From Allobranchiibius huperziae (GTDB taxonomy: Bacteria; Actinomycetota; Actinomycetes; Actinomycetales; Dermatophilaceae), in assembly GCF_013410455.1 (NCBI RefSeq), contig NZ_JACCFW010000001.1, positions 248,001-312,000 of the forward strand: a stretch of 64,000 bases of DNA, in the 5' to 3' direction. Below, in pieces: positions 51,231 to 58,640 of this stretch. Made by a program: the position numbers and the translations under genes. Below the pieces are notes generated by a model. The model worked only from the letters and a program-made list of their open reading frames with translations. It had not been told where the DNA came from and did no database searches. How positions within the stretch are numbered: position 1 is the first letter of the stretch; each line of letters starts with the position of its first letter.

Positions 51231-51276
51231 GCGTCAACTAAACATGACACCGGCGCATCTGTCAACAATTATTGAC
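51231..51276 (-). promoter_or_regulatory. Promoter and likely operator of the HTH/Clp-N unit
   Basis: Minus strand -35 TTGACA (51265 down to 51260), 17-bp spacer, -10 TTTAGT (51242 down to 51237), start predicted at 51230, the A of the ATG. A near-palindrome GTCAACAATTATTGAC at 51261-51276 covers the -35 box, and a further GTCAAC half-site at 51233-51238 covers the -10 box. Confidence 0.7.
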
Positions 51277-51388
51277 GACAGATTCTCGACCCGGCTCGAG
51301 GGGGGGACTAACGAGAGGTGACCGGAGGTTGCACCGGGGGAGCGCTCCGCGGTCCACAGCGGTGCGCCGCGACAGGAGGAGCAATGCG

Positions 51389-52288
51389 ATGAAAGCTGTT
51401 CAGTTCTCCGAGTACGGCGGCCCTGAAGTCCTTTCGGTCACCGAGGTCGACGATCCGCACGCAGGACCGGGGCAGATCCGGATCGCGACGCGAGCTGCGG
51501 GGGTGAACGCCATGGACTGGAAGATGCGCGAGGGCTACATGAAGGACCTGATGCCCCTGCAGCTGCCCGCCGGATCCGGGGCGGACGCGGCCGGCGTGGT
51601 CGACGAGGTGGGCGAGGGCGTCGAAGGCGTCGCGGTGGGCGATGCAGTGTTCGGCTCCGGGGCGAGCGCGTACGCCGAGCGGGTGGTCCTCGATCACTGG
51701 TCCGCGAAGCCGCAGGGACTGTCCTTCGAGGAGGCCGCCGGCTACCCCGTGCCCGTCGAGACCGCGTTGCGGATCCTGCGGGAGGTGGGCATCCAGACCG
51801 GCCAGACGCTCCTGGTGAGCGGCGCGTCCGGGGGCGTCGGCTCATCGGTCATCCAGTTCGCTGTCGACCGGGGTATCACGGTGATCGCCACCGCCAGCGA
51901 GAAGAACCAGGACTACCTGCGCGGGCTCGGTGCGACGGCGACGACGTACGGCGACGGCCTCGTCGAGCGGGTGCGCGCTCTCGCGCCGGACGGGGTCGAC
52001 GCGGCCCTCGACATCGCGGGCTCCGGGGTGATCGACGAGCTGATCGAGCTCACCGGCGACCCGCAGAAGGTGCTGTCCATCGCCGACTTCGGCGCGGGTG
52101 AGAAGGGCGCGAAGGTCTCCACGTCCGGCTCCGCCCAGGAGGCGGCGTACGCCGAGGCGGCGCAGCTGTTCGAGGCGGGGAAGTTCAGCCTTCCCGTCGA
52201 GCAGACGTTCACGCTGGGGCAGGCCGCCGACGCCCAGGACGCCAGCCGGGCCGGACATGCGAAAGGCCGGTTCGTCATCACGGTGTGA
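51389..52288 (+). CDS. NADP-dependent zinc-free oxidoreductase (quinone-oxidoreductase-like MDR)
   Basis: Medium-chain dehydrogenase/reductase of 299 residues without the zinc-binding Cys residues, of the NADPH:quinone reductase group. MKAVQFSEYGGPEVLSV is the usual start. GADAAGVVDEVGEGVEG, GYPVPVETALRILREVG and the nucleotide loop LVSGASGGVGSSVIQFA (about 145-161) follow. AGHAKGRFVITV at the end is characteristic (the H-x-x-G-K/R-I-V-V type tail). AGGAGG lies upstream of the ATG at 51389. The last codons fall in a perfect hairpin that is also the terminator. The electron acceptor is unknown. Confidence 0.92.
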   Translation: MKAVQFSEYGGPEVLSVTEVDDPHAGPGQIRIATRAAGVNAMDWKMREGYMKDLMPLQLPAGSGADAAGVVDEVGEGVEGVAVGDAVFGSGASAYAERVVLDHWSAKPQGLSFEEAAGYPVPVETALRILREVGIQTGQTLLVSGASGGVGSSVIQFAVDRGITVIATASEKNQDYLRGLGATATTYGDGLVERVRALAPDGVDAALDIAGSGVIDELIELTGDPQKVLSIADFGAGEKGAKVSTSGSAQEAAYAEAAQLFEAGKFSLPVEQTFTLGQAADAQDASRAGHAKGRFVITV

Positions 52289-52302
52289 CGACGAACCGGC
52301 CT
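52264..52302 (+). terminator. Terminator embedded in the end of the oxidoreductase gene
   Basis: AGGCCGGTTCGTC (52264-52276) pairs perfectly with GACGAACCGGCCT (52290-52302). The left arm encodes codons of the conserved KGRFV tail, and the stop codon (52286-52288) lies in the loop. It separates the gene from the convergent MFS gene. Confidence 0.7.
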
Positions 52303-52324
52303 CTTCACGCGCTCATTTCGTTAT

Positions 52325-54049
52325 TCAGGCGGTGCGTGCCCCTTCGAGCTTGGCCATCTCGGCCTGCACGAACTCCTCGTGCCGGGCGGCGTCCTCGCGC
52401 GCCTTGCGCGGACTCCACCGGCCGACCATGAGGAAGACGAACGGGATGAAGAGCAGATCGGCCAGCGCACAGATCAGCCACCACCGCTTCCACTGACCGG
52501 GGCTGTCCTTCGCCGCCTTCTGCACCTTGTCGCCGTTCTTCTGCAGGAACGCCGAGTCGGCGGCCTTGATCGGGTGGGCGCCCAGGTACTTCAGCTGGGC
52601 CACGGCGTCCGCCGGGGACTTCGCGGCCCCGGACTTCACCAGGTCGCCCACGGCGGCCGCCCCGGCACTCGGTGACGTCGGATCCTTCTCCAGCGCAGCC
52701 AGATTGGCTGGAGTGATGCCCTTCACCGTCCCCAGCTGCGTCTTGTACTCCGCCGCCAGCTCCTGCACCTTGGCACCCTTGTCGACCAGGACCGAGGTCG
52801 CCGGGAGCGCCGCGCCGAACCCGATCAGTGTCAGACACACGATGATCCGCAGTGTCCAGCCCCACGTCGCGAGACCCGTCGCCGTGGCGGCCGGGTTGTG
52901 CTTCTCGACCGTCTCGGTGAAGGAGGCCATCCACGCGCAGTAGGTCATGCCCTGCGAGGCACTGATGATGATGAGCAGCGTGCGGAAGGTCTCGTACGAC
53001 GTGCCCGACGAGGTCGCCTTCATGGCGAAGACGACCAGAGCGATGACGCTGATGACCGAGCCGACGATCATCAGCGGCTTGCGCACGCCCAGCTTGTCGG
53101 AGATGAACCCGGCGACCACCAGGGCGATGGCGTTGGGCAGCCAGTACCAGTTGGCCAGGGAGTTGGCGCGCTCGGGCGTGTATCCGAAGATCGTCGCGAA
53201 GTAGACGACGAAGAAGCCGACGGCGATGTAGTAGAAGATCAGGAAGATGCTGATCGCGAACGCCGATCCGACGACGTCCAGTTTCATCATCTGACGCCAC
53301 TGGCCCTGATGCACCTGCGTCTCGTCGACGTCGGCCGCGCGCGCCTCGATCAGCTGCCGGTCACGCATCGAGACCATCAGCTGGTCGCGCAGGCCGGGGG
53401 ACAGTTCGCGCAGGAAGAGCAGCGCGATGACCGCCACGACCAGCCCGACGATGCCGCACACGTAGAACTGGAACTGCCAGTCCGGGTGCGATCCCAGCGT
53501 GTGGCTGGAGACCTCGGTGACCATCAGGGAGCCGAGCACCGGGCCGAGGGTCCAGAAGCCCATGGCGGACGCTCGTCCGAGCTGGGGGGAGAAGTCGCGG
53601 ATCAGTGCCGGGGTGGCCACCAGGATCATGCCCTCGACGAGGGAGAGCACCGCGAACTCGAGCAGATAGACGGTGCCGTTCGGCGCGTGGGGCAGCGCGA
53701 AGGTGACGAGCAGGCCGGTGAGGAAGAGCCCGACCACCACCAGATTGGCCCGGCCCCACCGGTCGGCGAGGCCCGCCGCGAGCGAGCCGAACGCACCGAC
53801 CAGGTTGCCGATCACCGAGATGAAGACGAACTGGTTGAAGCTGATGTTGAAGCTGGTGATGATCTGCGTCGCTACGGCGCCCGGGATGTAGAGCTCGTAG
53901 TAGAGGACGACCGTCGCGGCCACCGTGATCGCGAGGTAGGCGATCCGCTGCCCGGTAGCGGGGTATTTGGCCAACTGACGGTGCACGAGCGGGTTGCCGG
54001 TGCGGGGTGCCGAGCGTGCGGCGGGGGATGCTGCGCTGGACGAGGCCAT
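52325..54049 (-). CDS. MFS transporter with large extracytoplasmic loop near the C-terminus
   Basis: Twelve-helix major facilitator protein of 574 residues, longer than the usual 400-460. AGLADRWGRANLVVVGLFLTG is the loop 2-3 signature, and LISD-type AGFISDKLGVRKPLMIVG the equivalent in the second half. Between the last two helices lies a hydrophilic insert of about 100 residues (KGAKVQELAAEYKTQL through KVQKAAKDSPGQW) predicted outside the membrane. The substrate is unknown. ATG at 54049; a long in-frame extension upstream runs through repeats and is rejected. A perfect CRP-like palindrome 21 bp upstream suggests a carbon-source transporter. It converges on the oxidoreductase gene. Confidence 0.88.
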   Translation of the reverse strand: MASSSAASPAARSAPRTGNPLVHRQLAKYPATGQRIAYLAITVAATVVLYYELYIPGAVATQIITSFNISFNQFVFISVIGNLVGAFGSLAAGLADRWGRANLVVVGLFLTGLLVTFALPHAPNGTVYLLEFAVLSLVEGMILVATPALIRDFSPQLGRASAMGFWTLGPVLGSLMVTEVSSHTLGSHPDWQFQFYVCGIVGLVVAVIALLFLRELSPGLRDQLMVSMRDRQLIEARAADVDETQVHQGQWRQMMKLDVVGSAFAISIFLIFYYIAVGFFVVYFATIFGYTPERANSLANWYWLPNAIALVVAGFISDKLGVRKPLMIVGSVISVIALVVFAMKATSSGTSYETFRTLLIIISASQGMTYCAWMASFTETVEKHNPAATATGLATWGWTLRIIVCLTLIGFGAALPATSVLVDKGAKVQELAAEYKTQLGTVKGITPANLAALEKDPTSPSAGAAAVGDLVKSGAAKSPADAVAQLKYLGAHPIKAADSAFLQKNGDKVQKAAKDSPGQWKRWWLICALADLLFIPFVFLMVGRWSPRKAREDAARHEEFVQAEMAKLEGARTA

Positions 54050-54069
54050 TGGAGCCCTATCTGTCGAGG

Positions 54070-54085
54070 TGTGAGCCACCTCACA
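54070..54085. promoter_or_regulatory. CRP/GlxR-like palindrome upstream of the MFS gene
   Basis: TGTGAGCCACCTCACA, a perfect TGTGA-N6-TCACA match, 20 bp upstream of the MFS start codon. So close to the gene, it would most easily act as a repressor site unless the mRNA is nearly leaderless. Confidence 0.6.
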
Positions 54086-54150
54086 GTCCGCGCAAAGCCG
54101 TTGACTGTCAAGCACATCGAGGTCACGGTTCGGTGTGGCGTCGTCCGTAG

Positions 54151-54540
54151 GCATCGGAAAGTGACCGCAAGGTCGATAACCCACTGGGCTGCCGTACGCG
54201 CGTGCAGGTAAGTGACCGCCGTGCCCATAGCCCACCTCATCGCCCGGTCGGGTGGGCCGGTTTCGCGGTCCGGTGACGCCTTCAGGCGCCTGGAAGGGCA
54301 CGCTCGCCCCGCCGGCCGCTACCGGGTTGCCCGCCGCGTAGGAAAGTGACCGGGCGGCCGATACCCCACCTGGCTGCCGCCAGCCGGCGTAGGAAAGTGA
54401 CCGCGCGGCCGATGCCCCACGCACCGAGCCACGCAGCGGAAGCCCACCGGAGCGATCCTCGTCCGAAGCCGCCTGAAAACGCCAGCCACCTGAACCCGCC
54501 GCCCAGTGCAGGAAGATGACCGCAGCGCCGCTGGCCCGCG
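54151..54540. repeat. Cluster of five degenerate repeats in a non-coding region
   Basis: Units begin at 54151, 54202, 54336, 54387 and 54507, with the core G(C/T)(G/A)TAGGAAAGTGACCG, then a C/G-rich stretch and, in most copies, CGATNCCCCAC. Copies 1-2 and 3-4 are each 51 bp apart; copy 5 is more diverged. The 557-bp gap between the MFS gene and tRNA-Arg holds these repeats, the CRP-like site, the tRNA terminator and no believable gene. The spacing and variation do not fit CRISPR. Confidence 0.65.
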
Positions 54541-54551
54541 CGGAAAGAAAG

Positions 54552-54584
54552 GGCCCCGACCGGCGTTCTCACGCGATCGGGGCC
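54552..54584 (-). terminator. Terminator of tRNA-Arg
   Basis: Minus strand stem GGCCCCGATCG with CGGTCGGGGCC (one mismatch) followed by CTTTCTTT, a rare U-rich tail in this window. It lies 23 bp after the tRNA 3' end. Confidence 0.75.
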
Positions 54585-54606
54585 GTTCTACTGTCTCAAC
54601 ACAGCG

Positions 54607-54679
54607 TGCACCCGGAGAGATTCGAACTCCCAACCTTCTGATCCGTAGTCAGATGCTCTATCCGTTGAGCTACGGGTGC
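54607..54679 (-). tRNA. tRNA-Arg (anticodon ACG)
   Basis: A 73-nt cloverleaf on the minus strand. The acceptor stem GCACCCG pairs with CGGGTGC, discriminator A. The D arm is AGCTCAACGGATAGAGCA, the anticodon stem-loop CTGACTACGGATCAG with anticodon ACG, and the T arm GGGAGTTCGAATCTCTC. CCA is not encoded. A TAACGT -10-like box lies at 54725 down to 54720. Confidence 0.97.
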
Positions 54680-54790
54680 TGGTGTGGGCGCGTCAGGACG
54701 GCCCGTTCACCGGAGAGGTACGTTACCTGCTCGCTCTCGACAGCGGAAATCGGCGGCCCGCCGACCACCCATCGGCGTACGCCGGATGCC

Positions 54791-55645
54791 TCAGCCTGCG
54801 AACGGCCGGGCAGGGAGACCGCCGATGCCGGGCTCGCAGGCGAATACCGCTCCGGCCAGAGGCTGTTCGCCGTCGGGCACGTTCTCCCTGGTGGTGGTGA
54901 TGTAGAGCGTGCGTAGCCCGTCGCCGCCGAAGGTGCACGCGGTGACGTTGGTCACCGGCAGTTCGACGACGTGGTCGAGCTCACCCTCGGGGGAGTAGCG
55001 GTGCACCGCGGAGCCGCCGTAGAGGGCGACCCAGACCCCGCCCTGCTCGTCGACGCACAGTCCGTCGGGGTCGCCGGCTAGGTCCTCCGGCAGCGTGACG
55101 AACGGTCGGCGGTCGGTGATCCCGTCCGGCGACCAGTCGAAGGTCGACACGACCCGCGTCGGGGTGTCGTTGTGGAAACCCCTGTCTCCCAGACCGGTCC
55201 AGCCGATCCCGTTGGAAACGGTGAGGTCGGTGATCACCTGCGACGCGAGCCCGTCGGAGGTGAGGAGATACAGGGAACCCGCGCCGGGCGTCTGGTCATA
55301 GGCCATCGTGCCGCAGTAGAAGTTGCCCATCGGGTCGCAGCCGCCGTCGTTGAAGCGGATGCCCGGGTCGCTCCACAGCGGCTGCATCTGCTGCACGTCG
55401 GACAGGTCCGGTGCGCTCGCGAGGGCGAAGCCGCGCTCGGTGGCGATGATCGCGCCGCCGGCTCCGCGGGGTCGCAGCGCGGCGGCGACCTTGCCCACGT
55501 GCACCCGGTCGACTCCGCCGTCCGGGCGAGGCGACAGGACGTCGCCGGCGAGCATGTCGACGTACTTCAGCCCGCCCCAGTCGACGTCCCAGCAGGGCCC
55601 TTCGGCGTGGAAGGCGTGCGGTGCGGAGATCTCCTGGGCGCGCAT
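54791..55645 (-). CDS. SMP-30/gluconolactonase/LRE-family protein
   Basis: Six-bladed beta-propeller of 284 residues related to sugar lactonases. Metal-ligand regions are AEGPCWD with Glu16, RFNDGGCDPMGNFYCGTM, LTVSNGIGW and AGDPDGLCVDEQGG, which supply the Glu, Asn and Asp ligands of the divalent metal. NDTPTRVVSTFDW is the usual blade signature. It probably hydrolyses a sugar lactone, but the family is broad. The ATG at 55645 is 7 nt from a TAGGGT box and so is probably leaderless. It stands as a single gene downstream of def. Confidence 0.9.
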   Translation of the reverse strand: MRAQEISAPHAFHAEGPCWDVDWGGLKYVDMLAGDVLSPRPDGGVDRVHVGKVAAALRPRGAGGAIIATERGFALASAPDLSDVQQMQPLWSDPGIRFNDGGCDPMGNFYCGTMAYDQTPGAGSLYLLTSDGLASQVITDLTVSNGIGWTGLGDRGFHNDTPTRVVSTFDWSPDGITDRRPFVTLPEDLAGDPDGLCVDEQGGVWVALYGGSAVHRYSPEGELDHVVELPVTNVTACTFGGDGLRTLYITTTRENVPDGEQPLAGAVFACEPGIGGLPARPFAG

Positions 55646-55651
55646 GCCCGC

Positions 55652-55657
55652 ACCCTA
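55652..55657 (-). promoter_or_regulatory. -10 box of the SMP-30 gene, leaderless
   Basis: Minus strand TAGGGT ends 6 nt before the ATG at 55645. It sits in the 34-bp gap after def, giving the gene its own promoter. Confidence 0.5.
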
Positions 55658-55679
55658 TGCCGGGCCGTTGCGATACCGG

Positions 55680-56252
55680 TCAGACGTCCTCGGCCTCTTG
55701 CTGCAGCGGATCCCACTTGGTGATCCGCGCGGACTCCCACCCGCGGGACTTGACCGCGTCGCGGGCCTGCGTGCGGTACGTCGGGGTGAGGCGCTCGACG
55801 TAGAGCTTGCCGTCCAGGTGGTCGGTCTCGTGCTGCAGGCAACGCGCCAGCGTGCCGCCCTGCGCCTCGACGACGACCTCGTTGCCGTCCAGGTCGGTGC
55901 CGGTGACCCGCGCCCAATCCGAGCGCGCGGTGGGGAAGTGCTCGCCGGGCACCGAGAGGCAGCCCTCGAGCTCGCCCGGGTCCGGATCGCCCGGAGGCAC
56001 GGTGCCCTTCTCCAGCACCGGGTTGATCACGACGCCGCGCTGGACCACGTCGTCGTCAGCGGCGCAGTCGTAGACGAAGATCCGCAGCCGCACCCCGACC
56101 TGGTTCGCGGCCAGGCCCGCGCCGTCCGCGGCCTCCAGGGTGTCGAACATGTCGGCCACCAGCTCGCGCACGTCGTCGGTGACCTCCCGGACGCGCCGGG
56201 TCGGCTGATGCAGCGCCTTGTGCCCGATGATCGTGATCGGCCGGACCGCCAT
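55680..56252 (-). CDS. def: Peptide deformylase
   Basis: Metalloprotease of 190 residues that removes the formyl group from nascent proteins. All three motifs are present: GAGLAANQVG (motif I), EGCLSVPG with the metal Cys (motif II) and QHETDHLDGKLY with the catalytic Glu and two metal His residues (motif III). The ATG at 56252 is chosen because MAVRPITIIG is the usual start; AGGAG lies 10 nt upstream. Alternative in-frame starts further up extend into the PH-domain gene. It is the third gene of a minus-strand set with the 57-residue protein and the PH protein. Confidence 0.95.
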   Translation of the reverse strand: MAVRPITIIGHKALHQPTRRVREVTDDVRELVADMFDTLEAADGAGLAANQVGVRLRIFVYDCAADDDVVQRGVVINPVLEKGTVPPGDPDPGELEGCLSVPGEHFPTARSDWARVTGTDLDGNEVVVEAQGGTLARCLQHETDHLDGKLYVERLTPTYRTQARDAVKSRGWESARITKWDPLQQEAEDV

Positions 56253-56313
56253 ACCTTTTTCACTCCTGGGGTGTTGCTGCATCGCTGCGCGGATCGTTGC
56301 AGCGAGGAGTGTT

Positions 56314-57108
56314 TCACGGCCGGTCGTCGTCCGTGCGCCGGTCATGGCGCGGGCGGACGCGCTGGGGCGGCGGCGCGTCCTCGCGGCTGACCGACCAGCT
56401 GGCCTCCGGGTCGTCGGACAGCACGGTCGCGGCGCGCACGACGCGGCGACGGTTCGCGCCGTAGTCCGGGGGTGGCCGGTCCTCGAAACCGGAACGTACG
56501 GGCCGGCGTACGGGCACCGGGATGCCGTACGGATCGGTCGCGTCGACCGGGTCGAGCGAGCGATGGTGGTGCTGCGGCTCGTTGCTGTCCTCGTCGACCG
56601 ACTCCTCCTCGCCGAAGATCTCGGCGCAGATGGAGCGGTAGTGCAGGTCGGCGTCGGGGATGTAGTCGATCTGCCGCAGCGCCTGGTCCTGTCCCGCGCT
56701 CTCCATGACGAAGGTGCCGTAACCGAGGAACCGCGCGGACACCGACTGGTTGAACGACATGTCGGTGACCTTGGCCAGCGGCATCATCGCCACCTTGCGC
56801 GACACCAGGCCGTACGTCAGCAGCAGGCGCCGGTCGGTTGCGACGAACCAGTCGTGGCGCCACAGCAGCAGTTGGACCAGGCAGTAGACCAGCAGCGCCA
56901 GCCAGAGCCACCACGCGAGGTCGGAGACCAGCCCGGCGCTTGCCGGAGTGACCAGCGCGATCGCCACGACGAGCAGCAGTCCGACCACCGTGCCGGCGAC
57001 GACCCCGGCGACACGGGACCAGTGCTGGTGGACCGCCACCACCATCCGCTCACCGTCGAGCAGATAGCGCCCCATCGCCCGTTCGGCGCCCGACGCGACC
57101 CCGTCCAT
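56314..57108 (-). CDS. Membrane protein with bacterial PH domain
   Basis: Protein of 264 residues: two adjacent membrane helices (about 33-53 and 63-83) followed by a bPH_2 (DUF304-like) domain, WRHDWFVATDRRLLLTYGLVSRKVAMMPLAKVTDM and then FLGYGTFVMESAGQDQALRQIDYIP. The last 100 residues are hydrophilic, with a His/Pro/Arg-rich tail probably in the cytoplasm. Function is not established; such proteins are widespread in actinobacteria. It begins 6 bp after a 57-residue membrane protein gene, probably cotranscribed. Confidence 0.88.
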   Translation of the reverse strand: MDGVASGAERAMGRYLLDGERMVVAVHQHWSRVAGVVAGTVVGLLLVVAIALVTPASAGLVSDLAWWLWLALLVYCLVQLLLWRHDWFVATDRRLLLTYGLVSRKVAMMPLAKVTDMSFNQSVSARFLGYGTFVMESAGQDQALRQIDYIPDADLHYRSICAEIFGEEESVDEDSNEPQHHHRSLDPVDATDPYGIPVPVRRPVRSGFEDRPPPDYGANRRRVVRAATVLSDDPEASWSVSREDAPPPQRVRPRHDRRTDDDRP

Positions 57109-57114
57109 GTGCGA

Positions 57115-57288
57115 TCAGGAGTGCAGGATGTCGTGGTAGAAGTCGCCCACGTGCTGCACGCCGGACCGCAGGATGCTCCAGATGTTGTGCACGATGCCGG
57201 CGGAGTGGCCCGGGTCGGTGAAGATCGCGTAGAGGAGGAAGATGAAGACCGCCCAAATGACGATCTTCTTCACCTTGTCGGTGGCCAT
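57115..57288 (-). CDS. Small conserved membrane protein, 57 residues
   Basis: ATDKVKKIVIWAVFIFLLYA at the N-terminus forms a single membrane helix after a Lys-rich start. The rest (GIVHNIWSILRSGVQHVGDF) is amphipathic. A strong GGAGGA site precedes the ATG at 57288, and the gap to the PH gene is 6 bp, so it is a real gene. Function unknown. Similar short proteins precede PH-domain genes in related actinobacteria as far as I recall, which suggests a joint membrane role. Confidence 0.8.
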   Translation of the reverse strand: MATDKVKKIVIWAVFIFLLYAIFTDPGHSAGIVHNIWSILRSGVQHVGDFYHDILHS

Positions 57289-57396
57289 CGGTCCTCCGGA
57301 AGTGCGTGGGTGCCGACGGGACGTGCGGCACGATTCATGAGCCAGTGTGACAGGAGTGACGCGTGTGACGACACCGTCTGCCGCCGCCGGGAGTGT

Positions 57397-57421
57397 CGCG
57401 ACCAGCGCCCAGGTGGTCGCG
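57397..57421 (-). terminator. Probable terminator of upp
   Basis: CGCGACCA (57397-57404) pairs with TGGTCGCG (57414-57421), 8 bp, 9-nt loop, 5 bp after the upp stop. No U-tract. Confidence 0.4.
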
Positions 57422-57425
57422 GGGC

Positions 57426-58064
57426 TCAGACCACGCCGTACAGCCGGTCGCCCGCGTCGCCGAGGCCCGGCACGATGTAGCCCTTCTCGTTGAGCCGTTC
57501 GTCGATGGCGCCGGTGACCAGCGTGACCGGCACGTCCAGCTCTCGCAGCTGGTCGTCGAGGGCCTCGATGCCCTCCGGCGCGCACAGCAGGGTGACCGCC
57601 GTGATGTCGTCGGCGCCCCGGTCGACCAGGTACTGGATCGACATGGCGAGGGTGCCGCCGGTCGCGAGCATCGGGTCGAGCACGTAGCACTGCCGACCGG
57701 ACAGGTCGTCCGGCAGCCGGTTGGCGTAGGTGATGGCCTCGAGGGTCTCCTCGTTGCGCTGCATCCCGAGGAAGCCCACCTCGGCGCTCGGCAGCAGTCG
57801 CACCATCCCCTCCAGCATGCCGAGCCCGGCACGCAGGATCGGCACGACCAGCGGCTTCGGCGTCGAGAGCTTGATGCCGGTGGCGGGGGAGACCGGGGTG
57901 TTGATCTCGAACGGTTCCACGCGCACCGAGCGGGTCGCCTCGTACGCGAGCAGCGTCACCAGCTCCTCGGTGAGCCGTCGGAACGTCGGGCTGTCGGTCC
58001 GCTCGTCGCGCAGATACGTCAGCTTGTGCGCGATGAGCGGGTGATTGGCGACCTGGACACGCAT
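57426..58064 (-). CDS. upp: Uracil phosphoribosyltransferase
   Basis: Pyrimidine salvage enzyme of 212 residues making UMP from uracil and [25 protein letters not shown] (N-terminal) is cut here to its core: [13 protein letters not shown]. The PRPP motif is [11 protein letters not shown] and the uracil-binding end is [27 protein letters not shown] is also diagnostic. The ATG at 58064 is 8 nt from a TAGAGT box and is probably leaderless. It is divergent from tadA with only 17 bp between the start codons. Confidence 0.97.
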   Translation of the reverse strand: MRVQVANHPLIAHKLTYLRDERTDSPTFRRLTEELVTLLAYEATRSVRVEPFEINTPVSPATGIKLSTPKPLVVPILRAGLGMLEGMVRLLPSAEVGFLGMQRNEETLEAITYANRLPDDLSGRQCYVLDPMLATGGTLAMSIQYLVDRGADDITAVTLLCAPEGIEALDDQLRELDVPVTLVTGAIDERLNEKGYIVPGLGDAGDRLYGVV

Positions 58065-58071
58065 GGCCCAG

Positions 58072-58077
58072 ACTCTA
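58072..58077 (-). promoter_or_regulatory. -10 box of upp, leaderless
   Basis: Minus strand TAGAGT lies between the divergent start codons of upp (58064) and tadA (58082). No equally good box is seen for tadA. Confidence 0.5.
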
Positions 58078-58081
58078 CGGC

Positions 58082-58582
58082 GTGACGGCAGGCTTCCCTG
58101 GCGCTCCCGAGCCGCCGTACGACGCGTGGATGGGACTGGCGCTGCTCCGCGCCCGCGAGGCGCTCCTCACCGACGACGTGCCCGTCGGCGCCGTGGTGCT
58201 GGATCCGCACGGCGAGGTCATCGGCTCCGGGCTCAATCTGCGGGTCGGCGACAAGGATCCGCTCGCGCACGCCGAGATGCTCGCGATCCGCGCTGCCGCA
58301 ACGCATCTGGGCCACTACCGACTCGACGACTGCCTGCTGGTGGTGACGCTCGAACCGTGTCTGATGTGCACCGGCGCGGTGATGCAGTCGCGGCTGTCCG
58401 GGATCGTCTTCGGCGCGTACGACGCGAAAGCCGGCGCCTGCGGGAGCGCGTGGGACGTCATCCGTGACAACCCGTCGCCGCACAGGGTGACCTGTGTGGG
58501 CGGCGTACGCGAGCAGGAGTGCGCTGGGCTGCTGACCGATTTCTTCCGGTCCCGACGTCGTCGCGGCGCGGGCGGTCGGTAG
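58082..58582 (+). CDS. tadA: tRNA-specific adenosine deaminase
   Basis: Zinc-dependent deaminase of 166 residues that converts A34 to inosine in tRNA-Arg(ACG), which is itself encoded 3.4 kb away. The zinc site is [10 protein letters not shown] (His and catalytic Glu) and EPCLMCTGA (two Cys). [19 protein letters not shown] and [13 protein letters not shown] are typical of TadA. GTG start at 58082; the first 15 residues are not conserved, so a slightly later start is possible. It is divergent from upp. Confidence 0.93.
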   Translation: MTAGFPGAPEPPYDAWMGLALLRAREALLTDDVPVGAVVLDPHGEVIGSGLNLRVGDKDPLAHAEMLAIRAAATHLGHYRLDDCLLVVTLEPCLMCTGAVMQSRLSGIVFGAYDAKAGACGSAWDVIRDNPSPHRVTCVGGVREQECAGLLTDFFRSRRRRGAGGR

Positions 58583-58640
58583 CCTGCGACGGTTATAGCA
58601 CTCCTATCGACAAGGCCCCCAGCGGGCCGGAAGGTGGCCC

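Noticed and set aside
54050-54424. N-terminal extension of the MFS protein with repeated AARSLSYA peptides
   Set aside because: The peptide repeats come from the non-coding DNA repeats; the extension would pass through the CRP-like site and has no membrane-protein character.
54151-54540. Possible CRISPR array
   Set aside because: Units are degenerate, spacing is irregular (51, 134, 51, 120 bp), there are no uniform spacers, and no cas genes are present.
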